Shown here: one piece after another, positions 14,834 to 22,705 of the stretch | Layout: each line of letters begins with the position of its first letter | How positions within the stretch are numbered: the first letter of the stretch is position 1 | Origin: Microbacterium sp. SYP-A9085 | Lineage (GTDB): Bacteria; Actinomycetota; Actinomycetes; Actinomycetales; Microbacteriaceae | Length of the DNA stretch: 64,000 nucleotides | Direction: 5' to 3' | Assembly (NCBI RefSeq): GCF_009649635.1 | Contig: NZ_WJII01000001.1 | Coordinates: 744,001 to 808,000 of the forward strand | The notes under the pieces: model-generated | What the model saw: the letters and a program-made list of their open reading frames with translations, nothing else | What the model was told of the DNA's origin: nothing | The model's database searches: none | Program-made: the position numbers and the translations under genes

Positions 14834-16081
14834 ATGGCCGTCACGACTCGCCGCATCCTGGACCTCACCGTCGAAGACCACACCATCACCGTCCCGCTGG
14901 TGTGGGGCGACGCGGCCGACACCCGCACGATCGAGGTGTACGCGGCGGTCGTGTCGCGCGAGGGCGGCGAGGATCTGCCGTACCTCGTGTTCCTGCAGGG
15001 CGGGCCCGGCCACGAATCGCCGCGGCCGTTCCACTGGCCGACCGCGCCGTCGTGGCTGGATGCCGCGCTGAAGCACTACCGGGTGGTGCTCATCGACCAG
15101 CGCGGCACCGGGCGCTCCACCCCGGTCGGCGACGCCGACCTCGCGCGCGGCGCCGACGAGCTCGCCGAGCACATCACGCACCTGCGCGCCGACAGCATCG
15201 TGCGCGACTGCGAGGCCCTGCGCGAGCACCTGGGGGCGGCGACCTGGAGCGTGCTCGGGCAGTCATTCGGCGGCTTCACGTCCCTCGCGTATCTGTCGAC
15301 GGATGCCGCGTCCCTGCGCGAGATCTACGTCACCGGCGGGCTCTCCGCCATCGGGCGGCACCCCGACGAGGTGTACGCGCTCACGTACGACAAGCAGCGC
15401 GAGGGATCGGAGCGCTACTACCGCCGGTTCCCGCACCACCGCGACACCGTGCGCCGACTTGCGGACCTCGCCGCCGACGGCCGCATCGAGCTGCCCGACG
15501 GCGAGGTCGTCTCCGTCTCCCGGCTGCGCTCGCTCGGGATGCTGCTGGGCACGAACGACGGGTGGCAGACGCTGCACCACCTGCTCGAGGAGGAGCCGCA
15601 CACCAACGCGTTCCGGTACGACCTGTCCGCCGCACTGCCGTTCTCGGCCCGCAACCCGCTGTACTTCGTGTTCCACGAGTCCAGCTACGCCGACGGGCAC
15701 GCCACGCGCTGGTCGGCCGAACGGGTCGAGCCCGACGACTTCCGAGAGGATGTCACGCTGCTGACGGGCGAGCACGCGCGCAGCGAGTGGCTGGACACCG
15801 TGCCGGGGCTGAAGCCGTGGAAGGATGTCGCGCTCGCCGTCGCCGAGATCGAGTGGCCGCAGCTGTACGACGCGGACCGGCTCGCGGCATCCGACGCCCG
15901 CGGCGCCGCCGCCGTCTACGTGAACGATCTGTACGTGCCGATCGAGTTCTCGCTGCAGACCGCCGCGCTGCTGCCCGGCGTCATCCCGTGGATCACGAAC
16001 GAGCACGAGCACTCGGGGCTGCGTCAGGGCGAGGTGCTCCCGCACCTGATCGACCTCGCGCACGGCCGCCGCGTGCGCTGA
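14834..16081 (+). CDS. Alpha/beta hydrolase, prolyl aminopeptidase-like (S33)
   Basis: The 415-residue protein has the S33 aminopeptidase architecture: oxyanion segment LVFLQGGPGHESPRPF (the family's HGGPG, here QGGPG), VVLIDQRGTGRSTPVG, and the nucleophile elbow WSVLGQSFGGFTSLAYLS (Ser near residue 141). The C-terminal TNEHEHSGLR probably supplies the catalytic His. Such enzymes release N-terminal proline or other residues from peptides in the cytosol. The ATG at 14834 sits just before the conserved fold; the open frame before it runs through the palindromic repeat. Its 3' end overlaps the convergent dehydrogenase gene by 58 bp. Confidence 0.88.
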   Translation: MAVTTRRILDLTVEDHTITVPLVWGDAADTRTIEVYAAVVSREGGEDLPYLVFLQGGPGHESPRPFHWPTAPSWLDAALKHYRVVLIDQRGTGRSTPVGDADLARGADELAEHITHLRADSIVRDCEALREHLGAATWSVLGQSFGGFTSLAYLSTDAASLREIYVTGGLSAIGRHPDEVYALTYDKQREGSERYYRRFPHHRDTVRRLADLAADGRIELPDGEVVSVSRLRSLGMLLGTNDGWQTLHHLLEEEPHTNAFRYDLSAALPFSARNPLYFVFHESSYADGHATRWSAERVEPDDFREDVTLLTGEHARSEWLDTVPGLKPWKDVALAVAEIEWPQLYDADRLAASDARGAAAVYVNDLYVPIEFSLQTAALLPGVIPWITNEHEHSGLRQGEVLPHLIDLAHGRRVR

Positions 16082-17121
16082 CGCGCCCGCGTGAGCCGCT
16101 GCGGCTGCAGCAGCGTCTTGATCGCGCGCCGCTCGTCCATCGCGCGGTAGCCTTCGGCCACCTCGGACAGCGGCAGCGTGAGGTCGAAGACCAGGCCCGG
16201 CTCGATCTCGCGGTGCCAGATCCGGTCGATGAGATCCGGCAGGAAGCGGCGCACCGGTGCCGGGCCGCCGAAAAGGTGCACTTCGCTGTAGAACAGCAGG
16301 TCCCCCGGCAGCGTCACGCCGTGCGCGACGCCCACGAACCCGACGTGGCCGCCGGCGCGGGTGGAGCGGATCGCCTGCAGCATCGACTCCTGCGTGCCGA
16401 CGGCCTCGATCGTCGAGTGCGCGCCGAGGCCACCGGTGAGCTCCTTTATCCGTGCGACGCCGTCGTCGCCGCGCTCGGTCACGATGTCGGTGGCGCCGAA
16501 CCGGCGGGCCAGCTCCTGCCGGTCGGCGTGCCGGCTCATCGCGATGATCCGCTCGGCGCCGCGGGCGGCTGCCGCCATCACGCCGAGCAGGCCCACGGCG
16601 CCGTCGCCGACGACGACCACGGTCTTGCCGGGCCCCGCCTCGGCCGCTTCCGCGCCGAACCAGCCGGTGCCCAGGACATCGGATGCCGCCAGCAGCGACG
16701 GGATGAGGTCGGCATCCGGCTCACCCGGCGTCGCGACCAGCGTGCCGTCGGCCAGCGGGACCCGCAGCCGCTCGGCCTGTGCGCCGAGCGCTCCCATCGG
16801 CACGACATCCACGCACCGCGATGGGTAGCCGGCGCGGCAGATCTCGCACGTGCCATCGGATGCCATGAACGATCCGATCACGAAGTCGCCGGGCTTCACG
16901 GTGCGCACGTCGGCGCCGACCTCTTCGACCCAGCCGACGTACTCGTGACCCATCGGCCGCGGCCGCCGGATGGCGTCGTCGCCGCGGTACGGCCACAGGT
17001 CCGACCCGCACACGCATGTTGCGGCCATCCGGATCACGGCGTCCGTGGGCTGCTCGATCCGCGGGTCGTCGCGTTGTTCGTAGCGCACGTCACCGGGTGC
17101 GTGGATGACGGCTCCGTACAT
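16024..17121 (-). CDS. Zinc-dependent alcohol dehydrogenase (MDR family)
   Basis: The 365-residue protein starts MYGAVIHAPGDVRYEQRDDP and has the catalytic-zinc region ATCVCGSDLWPYRG and RPMGHEYVGWVEEVG, a short Cys-containing loop DGTCEICRAGYPSRC in place of a full structural-zinc lobe, and the NAD(P) site VVVVGDGAVGLLGVMAA. Zinc dehydrogenases of this type oxidise alcohols or polyols, or reduce aldehydes. The start follows GGAGGACT on the transcribed strand. The last 25 or so residues (after KTLLQPQ) are Arg-rich and lie antisense to the peptidase gene, so they look like read-through of a lost stop rather than family sequence. The epimerase gene upstream ends 1 bp before it. Confidence 0.9.
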   Translation of the reverse strand: MYGAVIHAPGDVRYEQRDDPRIEQPTDAVIRMAATCVCGSDLWPYRGDDAIRRPRPMGHEYVGWVEEVGADVRTVKPGDFVIGSFMASDGTCEICRAGYPSRCVDVVPMGALGAQAERLRVPLADGTLVATPGEPDADLIPSLLAASDVLGTGWFGAEAAEAGPGKTVVVVGDGAVGLLGVMAAAARGAERIIAMSRHADRQELARRFGATDIVTERGDDGVARIKELTGGLGAHSTIEAVGTQESMLQAIRSTRAGGHVGFVGVAHGVTLPGDLLFYSEVHLFGGPAPVRRFLPDLIDRIWHREIEPGLVFDLTLPLSEVAEGYRAMDERRAIKTLLQPQRLTRARQRTRRPCARSIRCGSTSP

Positions 17122-17122
17122 G

Positions 17123-17752
17123 TCAGTCCTCCTTCGCGGCGCCGGGGGCGGCATCCAGCCGCGTCGTCCCGTCGTCGGTGATCACGAGTATCCCGCTCGG
17201 TTCGTGCAGGGCGGCGGCGGTCTCCTCCGCGGCTCGCTGGATGTGCACCTGCGGCTTCCCCGGCGGCGTGGTCGGATGGAACGTGCCGGGCCCGTAGAAC
17301 TGCCCGTAGCGCAGCACGACGCCGCCGTACGCGAGCACCGAGCGCTCCAGCTCGGCGACCGCGGCCTGTCCCGGCCCGTCCGGCATCGGCCAGGCGACGC
17401 TCTGCGCGAGCAGCCGCGGGGTGGATGCCGCGCGCGCGGCCGCGATCAGGTTGTGCGTGCCCTCGATCCGGATGCGGGTGTGACGCTCGCGGAATGCGGC
17501 GATCTTCGCGGGATCGTCCGGCAGGTCGGTGAGCTCGTGGATCACGACGCCCGGCTCGAAGCGCACGACCGCATCGGTGAGCGCGTCGGTGTCGTACACG
17601 TCGCACACGACGGGCTCGGCGCCGAGTTCGGCCAGCCACGCCGCCTTCGCCTCGGTGCGGGTCAGCCCCGCGACGGTGTGCCCGTCGATGAGCAGGAGCG
17701 GGATGAGCCGGCTGCCGATCACGCCGGAAGCACCGGCCAGGAAGACGCGCAT
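17123..17752 (-). CDS. NAD-dependent epimerase/dehydratase family protein
   Basis: A 209-residue short Rossmann-fold protein starting MRVFLAGASGVIGSRLIPLL, the glycine-rich NAD(P) loop of the extended SDR family. AELGAEPVVCDVYDTDALTD follows, the usual second-strand acidic region. It is shorter than a full epimerase (about 300 residues) and ends after a Pro-rich segment, consistent with NAD(P)-binding reductase-like relatives. No Tyr-x-x-x-Lys was identified; VVLRYGQFYGPGTFHP is the expected region. It is probably co-transcribed with the zinc dehydrogenase, since its stop is 1 bp from that start. Substrate unknown. Confidence 0.8.
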   Translation of the reverse strand: MRVFLAGASGVIGSRLIPLLLIDGHTVAGLTRTEAKAAWLAELGAEPVVCDVYDTDALTDAVVRFEPGVVIHELTDLPDDPAKIAAFRERHTRIRIEGTHNLIAAARAASTPRLLAQSVAWPMPDGPGQAAVAELERSVLAYGGVVLRYGQFYGPGTFHPTTPPGKPQVHIQRAAEETAAALHEPSGILVITDDGTTRLDAAPGAAKED

Positions 17753-17919
17753 GGTCCGATCGTAGGCCGGTCGAGGTCGCCGCGGAGGGGCGGAAGCGAC
17801 GGCCGGGGATGCCGCGACCGACGGCCGGGAACGCCGCGCGGCGCCCGGGGATGCCGCGCGGCCCGCACCGCCGCCCGGTCCGGTGCGGGCATCGCGCGGG
17901 ACGGGGATAGCGTTGGCGC

Positions 17920-19089
17920 ATGGGACTGACTGATCTCCACTTCGACACCGTCGCCGTGCACAGCGGCCGCGAAGACCTCGACGCGATGGGCGTGCACGCC
18001 CTGCCGATCGACCTCTCCACGACGAACCCGCTGCCGGACATCGGCCGCGGCGGCGACTCCTACGAGTCGATGGCCACCGGCGGCCGCCCGCTCGCGGACG
18101 GCGGGATGGTGTACGCGCGGCTGTGGAACCCGACCGTGGCCCGCTTCGAGTCGGCGCTGGCGGCGCTCGAGGGCGCCGAGGCCGCGGTGGCTTTCGCATC
18201 CGGCATGGCGGCGACCACGGCGATGATCATCGCGCACACGGGGACCACCGGCAAACGCCACGTCGTGGCGGTGCGCCCGCTGTACGGCGGCACCGACCAC
18301 CTGCTGGAGTCGAACCTGCTCGGCACGCAGACCACGTACTGCACCGAGGACGAGGTGGGCGCCAGCATCCGCGACGACACCGCGCTCGTCGTGATCGAGT
18401 CGCCGGCGAACCCCACCCTCGACCTCGTCGACATCGCGAACGTGGCCTCGCAGGCCGGGGACGTCCCGGTCGTGGTCGACAACACGTTCGCGACGCCGGT
18501 GCTGCAGAACCCGCTCGCGCTCGGTGCCGCAATGTCGCTGCACAGCGCGACGAAGTACATCGGCGGGCACGGGGATGTCATCGCCGGCGTCATAGCGTGC
18601 GACGAGGCGACCGCCGTGAAGCTGCGCGGCGTCCGCGCTATCACGGGCGCGCTGCTGCATCCGCTGGCCGCGTACCTGCTGCACCGGGGCCTGCAGACGC
18701 TGCCGCTGCGCATGCGCGCGCAGCAGGAGTCGGCGGCGCGGATCGCGGTGTGGCTGCAGGGACATCCCGCCGTCCGGAAGGTGCACTACCCGGGCCTGGA
18801 CGGCGACCCGCGCGGGATAGTGGCGCGGCAGATGCGCGGCACCGGGGCGATGCTGGCGGTCTCGCTGCATGGCGGATACGCCGCCGCGGACGCACTCACC
18901 TCGAAGGTGCGGCTGTTCACGCACGCCGTGTCCCTGGGCGGCGTCGACTCGCTGATCCAGCTGCCCGCCGCGCTCACGCACCGCCCGGTGGCGCCCGAGG
19001 CGCGGCCCGGCGCCGACGTCGTGCGGATCTCGATCGGCCTGGAGTCCGTCGACGACCTGATCGCCGACCTGGACCAGGCCCTGTCCTGA
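17920..19089 (+). CDS. Cys/Met metabolism PLP-dependent enzyme (gamma-lyase/synthase type)
   Basis: The 389-residue protein matches the gamma family of PLP enzymes: FASGMAATTAMIIAHT, VIESPANPTLDLVDIANVAS, VVVDNTFATPVLQNPLALGA and the PLP-lysine site MSLHSATKYIGGHGDVIAG (Lys near residue 211). SLGGVDSLIQLPAALTH near the C-terminus is the substrate carboxylate site of methionine gamma-lyase and cystathionine gamma-lyase/synthase. These enzymes cannot be told apart by motif alone. It stands alone, with no met or cys genes beside it, so a catabolic gamma-lyase is as likely as a biosynthetic role. The upstream 167 bp are rich in GGGGATGCCGCG repeats. Confidence 0.88.
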   Translation: MGLTDLHFDTVAVHSGREDLDAMGVHALPIDLSTTNPLPDIGRGGDSYESMATGGRPLADGGMVYARLWNPTVARFESALAALEGAEAAVAFASGMAATTAMIIAHTGTTGKRHVVAVRPLYGGTDHLLESNLLGTQTTYCTEDEVGASIRDDTALVVIESPANPTLDLVDIANVASQAGDVPVVVDNTFATPVLQNPLALGAAMSLHSATKYIGGHGDVIAGVIACDEATAVKLRGVRAITGALLHPLAAYLLHRGLQTLPLRMRAQQESAARIAVWLQGHPAVRKVHYPGLDGDPRGIVARQMRGTGAMLAVSLHGGYAAADALTSKVRLFTHAVSLGGVDSLIQLPAALTHRPVAPEARPGADVVRISIGLESVDDLIADLDQALS

Positions 19090-19133
19090 CCGCGGGGGTC
19101 CTGCCTCGCGCGTCCCGCTCCCGCTCGTGACCG

Positions 19134-19200
19134 CGAGAGTGCATCTGACGGACGAGAGGGTGGCTTTTTACCGCTCCCTCGTCCGTCAGATGCACTCTCA
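19134..19200. repeat. 67-nt palindromic repeat, copy 2
   Basis: Same 30-7-30 layout as the copy at 14679-14745: left arm 19134-19163, loop cttttta, right arm 19171-19200. The 21-nt outer part of each arm (GAGAGTGCATCTGACGGACG core) pairs perfectly, better than in copy 1. It lies 44 bp after the PLP enzyme gene and upstream of the membrane protein gene. Confidence 0.88.
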
Positions 19201-19320
19201 CAGAAGGGGTGCCAGACAAGGGGTGCCGGGCCCGGGGATGCCGCGGCCGGCATCGGAGCGCACGACCTAGACTGGAGAGGTCGGCTCGCGATCCGCGGGC
19301 CCTTCTGTCGAGGAACCACC

Positions 19321-20010
19321 GTGCCGTCTGCAACTCCCGTGCGCTCATTCGAGGCGCGCCACCTGCAGATGGCGCGCGCCATCGCCGCGGCGCTCGCGGC
19401 GGCGATGATCACGTTCTCCCCGGACCACTCGTCCGCGCTCGGGCTGTCGGTGTTCAGCGGGTTCGCTATCCTCTCCGCCCTCGTCCTGTTCCTGTCGGCG
19501 TGGCTCGTGTTCCCGTCCGGTGCCCGCGGCACCGTGCTCCTGCTGGGCGCCATCGACGTGATCGCCGGCATGGTGGCCGGGGTCGGCCCGCTGCGCAGCG
19601 ACGCCCTTTTCTACGCGGTCGTGATCTGCTGGGCCGTGGCATCCGGTCTCGCCGAAGGCGTCTCGGGCCTTCTCGCCCGCCGCGCCGCCCAGACCACGCC
19701 GGCCCGGTCGCAGGCACGGGATGCCATCGTGATCGGCGCCCTCGGTGTCCTGCTGGGCGCGGCCCTGATGATCCCGGCGGGCTTCGCGCTCGCCGTCCCC
19801 GGCGGCTACGCGCTGCACTACACGGTGGCCGAGGCGCACCAGGCCTTCACACTGACCGGCATGACGATCGCCGTCGGCGTGTTCGGCGGGTACGCCGCGG
19901 TCGTCGCCGTCTACCTCGGCATCGCGGGCTTCTCACCCCGCGAGAGCGAGGATCCCGTGCGCGCGGCCGACGCCGCCGCATCCGATGAGCATTCCGGAGG
20001 TGCCGCATGA
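19321..20010 (+). CDS. Hypothetical multi-pass membrane protein
   Basis: A 229-residue protein with about six hydrophobic segments, including LGLSVFSGFAILSALVLFLS, GTVLLLGAIDVIAGMVAGV, ALFYAVVICWAVASGLAEGV and DAIVIGALGVLLGAALMIPA. The paired-helix pattern with a central GLAEG resembles the HdeD/DUF308 group of small membrane proteins, but the match is loose. It begins with GTG after GAGGAACC and overlaps the next membrane-protein gene (ATGA), so the two are one transcription unit. Function unknown. Confidence 0.65.
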   Translation: MPSATPVRSFEARHLQMARAIAAALAAAMITFSPDHSSALGLSVFSGFAILSALVLFLSAWLVFPSGARGTVLLLGAIDVIAGMVAGVGPLRSDALFYAVVICWAVASGLAEGVSGLLARRAAQTTPARSQARDAIVIGALGVLLGAALMIPAGFALAVPGGYALHYTVAEAHQAFTLTGMTIAVGVFGGYAAVVAVYLGIAGFSPRESEDPVRAADAAASDEHSGGAA

Positions 20011-20372
20011 GCGGACAGCGCCCCACCCGACGCCGTGACCTGATGAAGCCCGCCCAGCTGCTGGGCCTCGCCGTGATCGCGGCCCTGTTCGCGGGCGTCG
20101 TGACGCTCGTGTCGATGGGATTCTTCCAGTCGCGGTTCCCCGGCGAATCGCAGCACGCGCTCATCGTGGGGCTGATCGTGGCGGGCGTCACGTTCATCGT
20201 CACGATCCTCGTGATTGCGCTGCTGCTGCTCGTGGTCCAGCCCGATCAGGTCACCCACACGATCGACCGCCCGGTGCTCGTCGCGCGCGACGAGGCCGTC
20301 GCGAAGGAGAAGGCGGCGCGGGATGCCGCGGCCACCCGGTCCGCCGACGACGACCGCGGCGCCGGGCACTGA
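20007..20372 (+). CDS. Hypothetical membrane protein
   Basis: A 121-residue protein with two membrane helices, AQLLGLAVIAALFAGVVTLV (about 16-35) and ALIVGLIVAGVTFIVTILVI (about 51-70), and a charged cytosolic tail rich in Ala, Lys and Asp. It is translationally coupled to the preceding membrane-protein gene through an ATGA overlap. No family name was recognised. Just at its 3' end the sequence GGCGCCGGGCACTGA, including the stop, is duplicated in tandem with a 20-bp period (20358-20392). Confidence 0.65.
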   Translation: MSGQRPTRRRDLMKPAQLLGLAVIAALFAGVVTLVSMGFFQSRFPGESQHALIVGLIVAGVTFIVTILVIALLLLVVQPDQVTHTIDRPVLVARDEAVAKEKAARDAAATRSADDDRGAGH

Positions 20373-20429
20373 GCCCAGGCGCCGGGCACTGACCCGAGGA
20401 GCCGAGCGCAGCGCCCGAGCGCGCTGATC

Positions 20430-21803
20430 CTACGGAACGAGCCGCTCCGCGAGCCCCGTGTACGTGGCCGGCGTCAGCGCGAGCAGACGCCGCTTCGCGG
20501 CATCCGAGACATCCAGACCCTGCACGAACGCGGCGAGCTCGGCCACGCCGACCCGGTGCCCGCGGGTGAGGTCCTTCAGCAGGGCGTACGGGTCCGAGAT
20601 GGACGAGTTGCCCGCGGCGATCTCGGCGCGCACCACCGTCTGGATGGCCTCGGCGAGCACCTCCCAGTTCGCGTCGAGGTCGGCCAGCAGCACGTCGCGC
20701 GACAGCGAGATGGCGTCCAGCCCTCGTAGCAGGTTGTCCAGTGCCAGCAGCGAGTGGCCGAACGCGACACCGATGTTGCGCTGCGTGGTCGAGTCCGTGA
20801 GGTCGCGCTGCAGGCGGGACGTCACGAGCGTCGCGGCAAGCGTGGCGAACAGGCCCCCCGAGATCTCCAGGTTCGCCTCCGCGTTCTCGAACCGGATCGG
20901 GTTGATCTTGTGCGGCATCGTCGATGACCCGGTCGCCCCCGCCACCGGAATCTGCGCGAAGTAGCCGAGCGAGATATAGGTCCAGACATCCGTCGCGAGG
21001 TTGTGCAGGATGCCGCCGGCGTGCCGCACGCGGTCGTACAGCTCGACCTGCCAGTCGTGGGATTCGATCTGCGTGGTCAGCGGGTTGAACCCGATGCCGA
21101 GCCCCTCGATGAACCGGCGCGACAGCGCCGGCCAGTCGACGTCGGGGGCGGCGGCGAGGTGGGCCGACCAGGTGCCGGTGGCGCCGGAGAACTTCGCCAG
21201 GAACTCCGCACCGTCCAGTTGGCCGGCGATCCGGCGCAGCCGGTGCGCGAACACGGCGAGTTCCTTGCCCATCGTCGTGGGCGTGGCCGGCTGGCCATGC
21301 GTGCGCGAGAGCATCGCGGCATCCGCATGCTCGCGGGCCAGCGCGTCGAGCCGCTCGATCACGGTGCGCAGCTTCGGCAGCCACACGCGGGTCACCGCAC
21401 GCTGCACGGTCAGCGCATACGACGCCGAGTTGACGTCCTCGCTCGTGCACGCGAAGTGCGTGAGCTCGGCCAGGCGATCCAGGCCCAGCGTCGCGAGCCG
21501 GTCGCGCACGAGGTACTCCACGGCCTTCACGTCGTGCTGGGTGACCGCCTCTTTCGCGGCGAGCCAGTCGATCTCGGCCTGACCGAAGTCGCGGTACAGC
21601 GCGCGCAGCCGATCGGCGTCGTCGTCGGACAGCGGTTGGGTGCCGAACAGTCCCTGGTCGGTGAGCGCGATCAGCCACTCCACCTCGACCTCGACGCGGG
21701 CGCGGTTCAGTCCCGCCTCGGACAGATACTCGGACAGGCCGGCGACGGCATCCCGGTACCGTCCGTCGAGAGGGCTGATCGGCTGCGGGGCAAGAGTGGA
21801 CAA
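20430..21803 (-). CDS. purB: Adenylosuccinate lyase
   Basis: The 457-residue protein carries the fumarase/aspartase superfamily signature GATGSSTMPHKINPIRFENA (flexible loop with the catalytic Ser) together with FACTSEDVNSASYALTV, MLSRTHGQPATPTTMGKE and ATGTWSAHLAAAPDVDWP. These are specific to PurB among the superfamily. It removes fumarate from SAICAR and adenylosuccinate in purine synthesis. It opens with LAPQPISPLDGRYRDAVAGL, the conserved N-terminus of the long-form enzyme. It is transcribed towards the membrane-protein pair and lies 31 bp downstream of the phosphatase gene, possibly one transcript. Confidence 0.96.
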   Translation of the reverse strand: MSTLAPQPISPLDGRYRDAVAGLSEYLSEAGLNRARVEVEVEWLIALTDQGLFGTQPLSDDDADRLRALYRDFGQAEIDWLAAKEAVTQHDVKAVEYLVRDRLATLGLDRLAELTHFACTSEDVNSASYALTVQRAVTRVWLPKLRTVIERLDALAREHADAAMLSRTHGQPATPTTMGKELAVFAHRLRRIAGQLDGAEFLAKFSGATGTWSAHLAAAPDVDWPALSRRFIEGLGIGFNPLTTQIESHDWQVELYDRVRHAGGILHNLATDVWTYISLGYFAQIPVAGATGSSTMPHKINPIRFENAEANLEISGGLFATLAATLVTSRLQRDLTDSTTQRNIGVAFGHSLLALDNLLRGLDAISLSRDVLLADLDANWEVLAEAIQTVVRAEIAAGNSSISDPYALLKDLTRGHRVGVAELAAFVQGLDVSDAAKRRLLALTPATYTGLAERLVP

Positions 21804-21834
21804 CAGGGCTCCCGTTTCGGCGGAGGGCCGCCGG

Positions 21835-22338
21835 TCAGACGGCGCGGATCGCGGGTTCGAGCTGCCGGAAGAGCGCCCGGCACGCGCTCTGTATCATACC
21901 GAGCACCTCGTCGAACATCGCCGGCTCCGCATAGTACGGGTCCGGGACGTCCCGCGCGCCGTTCGAGCTGGGGTCGAACGAGAGCAGCAGCGCTATCTTC
22001 GCCTCGTCGTCCTCGCCGCGCGCCCACTCGTGCAGCACGCGCTCGTGACCGGTGTCCAGCGCGACGACGAGGTCGTTCTCGTCGAAGTCGTGGTAGCCGA
22101 ACTGGCGGGAGCGGTGCATCGTGGCGTCGAACCCGTGCCGCTCCAGTGCTTCGAGGGTGCGACGGTCGGCGCGCTCGCCGACGTGCCAGTCGCCGGTGCC
22201 GGCGCTCGTGGACACGACCCGGTCGCCCAGGCCCACCGATTCCGCGAACCAGCGGAACACCGCGGCCGCCATCGGCGAGCGGCAGATGTTGCCGGTGCAG
22301 ACGAACACGACGCGGAAGGGCGGCGGCGCATCGGTCAT
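21835..22338 (-). CDS. Low-molecular-weight protein tyrosine phosphatase
   Basis: The 167-residue protein has the P-loop VCTGNICRSPMAAAVFRWF near its start (C-x5-R-S nucleophile loop, Cys near residue 14) and the general-acid loop DVPDPYYAEPAMFDEVLGM with the Asp-Pro-Tyr-Tyr motif near residue 136. This is the full active site of LMW-PTPases, which dephosphorylate tyrosine-phosphorylated proteins or related arsenate-reductase substrates. The DPYY form favours phosphatase over arsenate reductase. In actinobacteria such genes are often single; here it lies just upstream of purB on the same strand. Confidence 0.92.
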   Translation of the reverse strand: MTDAPPPFRVVFVCTGNICRSPMAAAVFRWFAESVGLGDRVVSTSAGTGDWHVGERADRRTLEALERHGFDATMHRSRQFGYHDFDENDLVVALDTGHERVLHEWARGEDDEAKIALLLSFDPSSNGARDVPDPYYAEPAMFDEVLGMIQSACRALFRQLEPAIRAV

Positions 22339-22453
22339 GGCTCTATTCTGGGGTGTTCATCGGCTCCTGCACAGGGATGACGCGCGTTGATCCCCTCCAC
22401 CGATCTGCGTCCGGACCGGCATCGGATGCTGCCGGGTCGGCATCGTGGAGGGC

Positions 22454-22705
22454 ATGACCACCGTCGATGTGCTGGATGCCGTGCTCGGCGCGCTCGCCGA
22501 CATCCAGCGCCGCGTGCGTGCGGCCGAGGCCGAGGTGGCGGCCGCCGAGGCGGACACGCGGTGGCAGGCGGCGGCCGTTTCCGGATACCGCCGGGCGGCG
22601 GCGGCGACCGAACAGCGCCTCGCACAGCTGGCGGCGCAGGTCGCTGCCACGGAAGACGACGTGCGCGCGATGCGCGCGCAGGCGGCGCTGATCGGCGCGG
22701 GATGA
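22454..22705 (+). CDS. Small coiled-coil protein paired with the hydrolase gene
   Basis: An 83-residue Ala/Glu-rich protein, predicted as one long coiled coil: RRVRAAEAEVAAAEADTRWQ and RLAQLAAQVAATEDDVRAMR show heptad spacing. No enzymatic motif. The ATG at 22454 has GGAGGG very close before it; a GTG 9 nt upstream (22445) is an alternative start. It overlaps the next gene by ATGA. Small helical proteins coupled to WXG-like proteins are a common pattern in type VII-type secretion loci, but no ESX component lies in the window, so this is only a suggestion. Confidence 0.6.
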   Translation: MTTVDVLDAVLGALADIQRRVRAAEAEVAAAEADTRWQAAAVSGYRRAAAATEQRLAQLAAQVAATEDDVRAMRAQAALIGAG

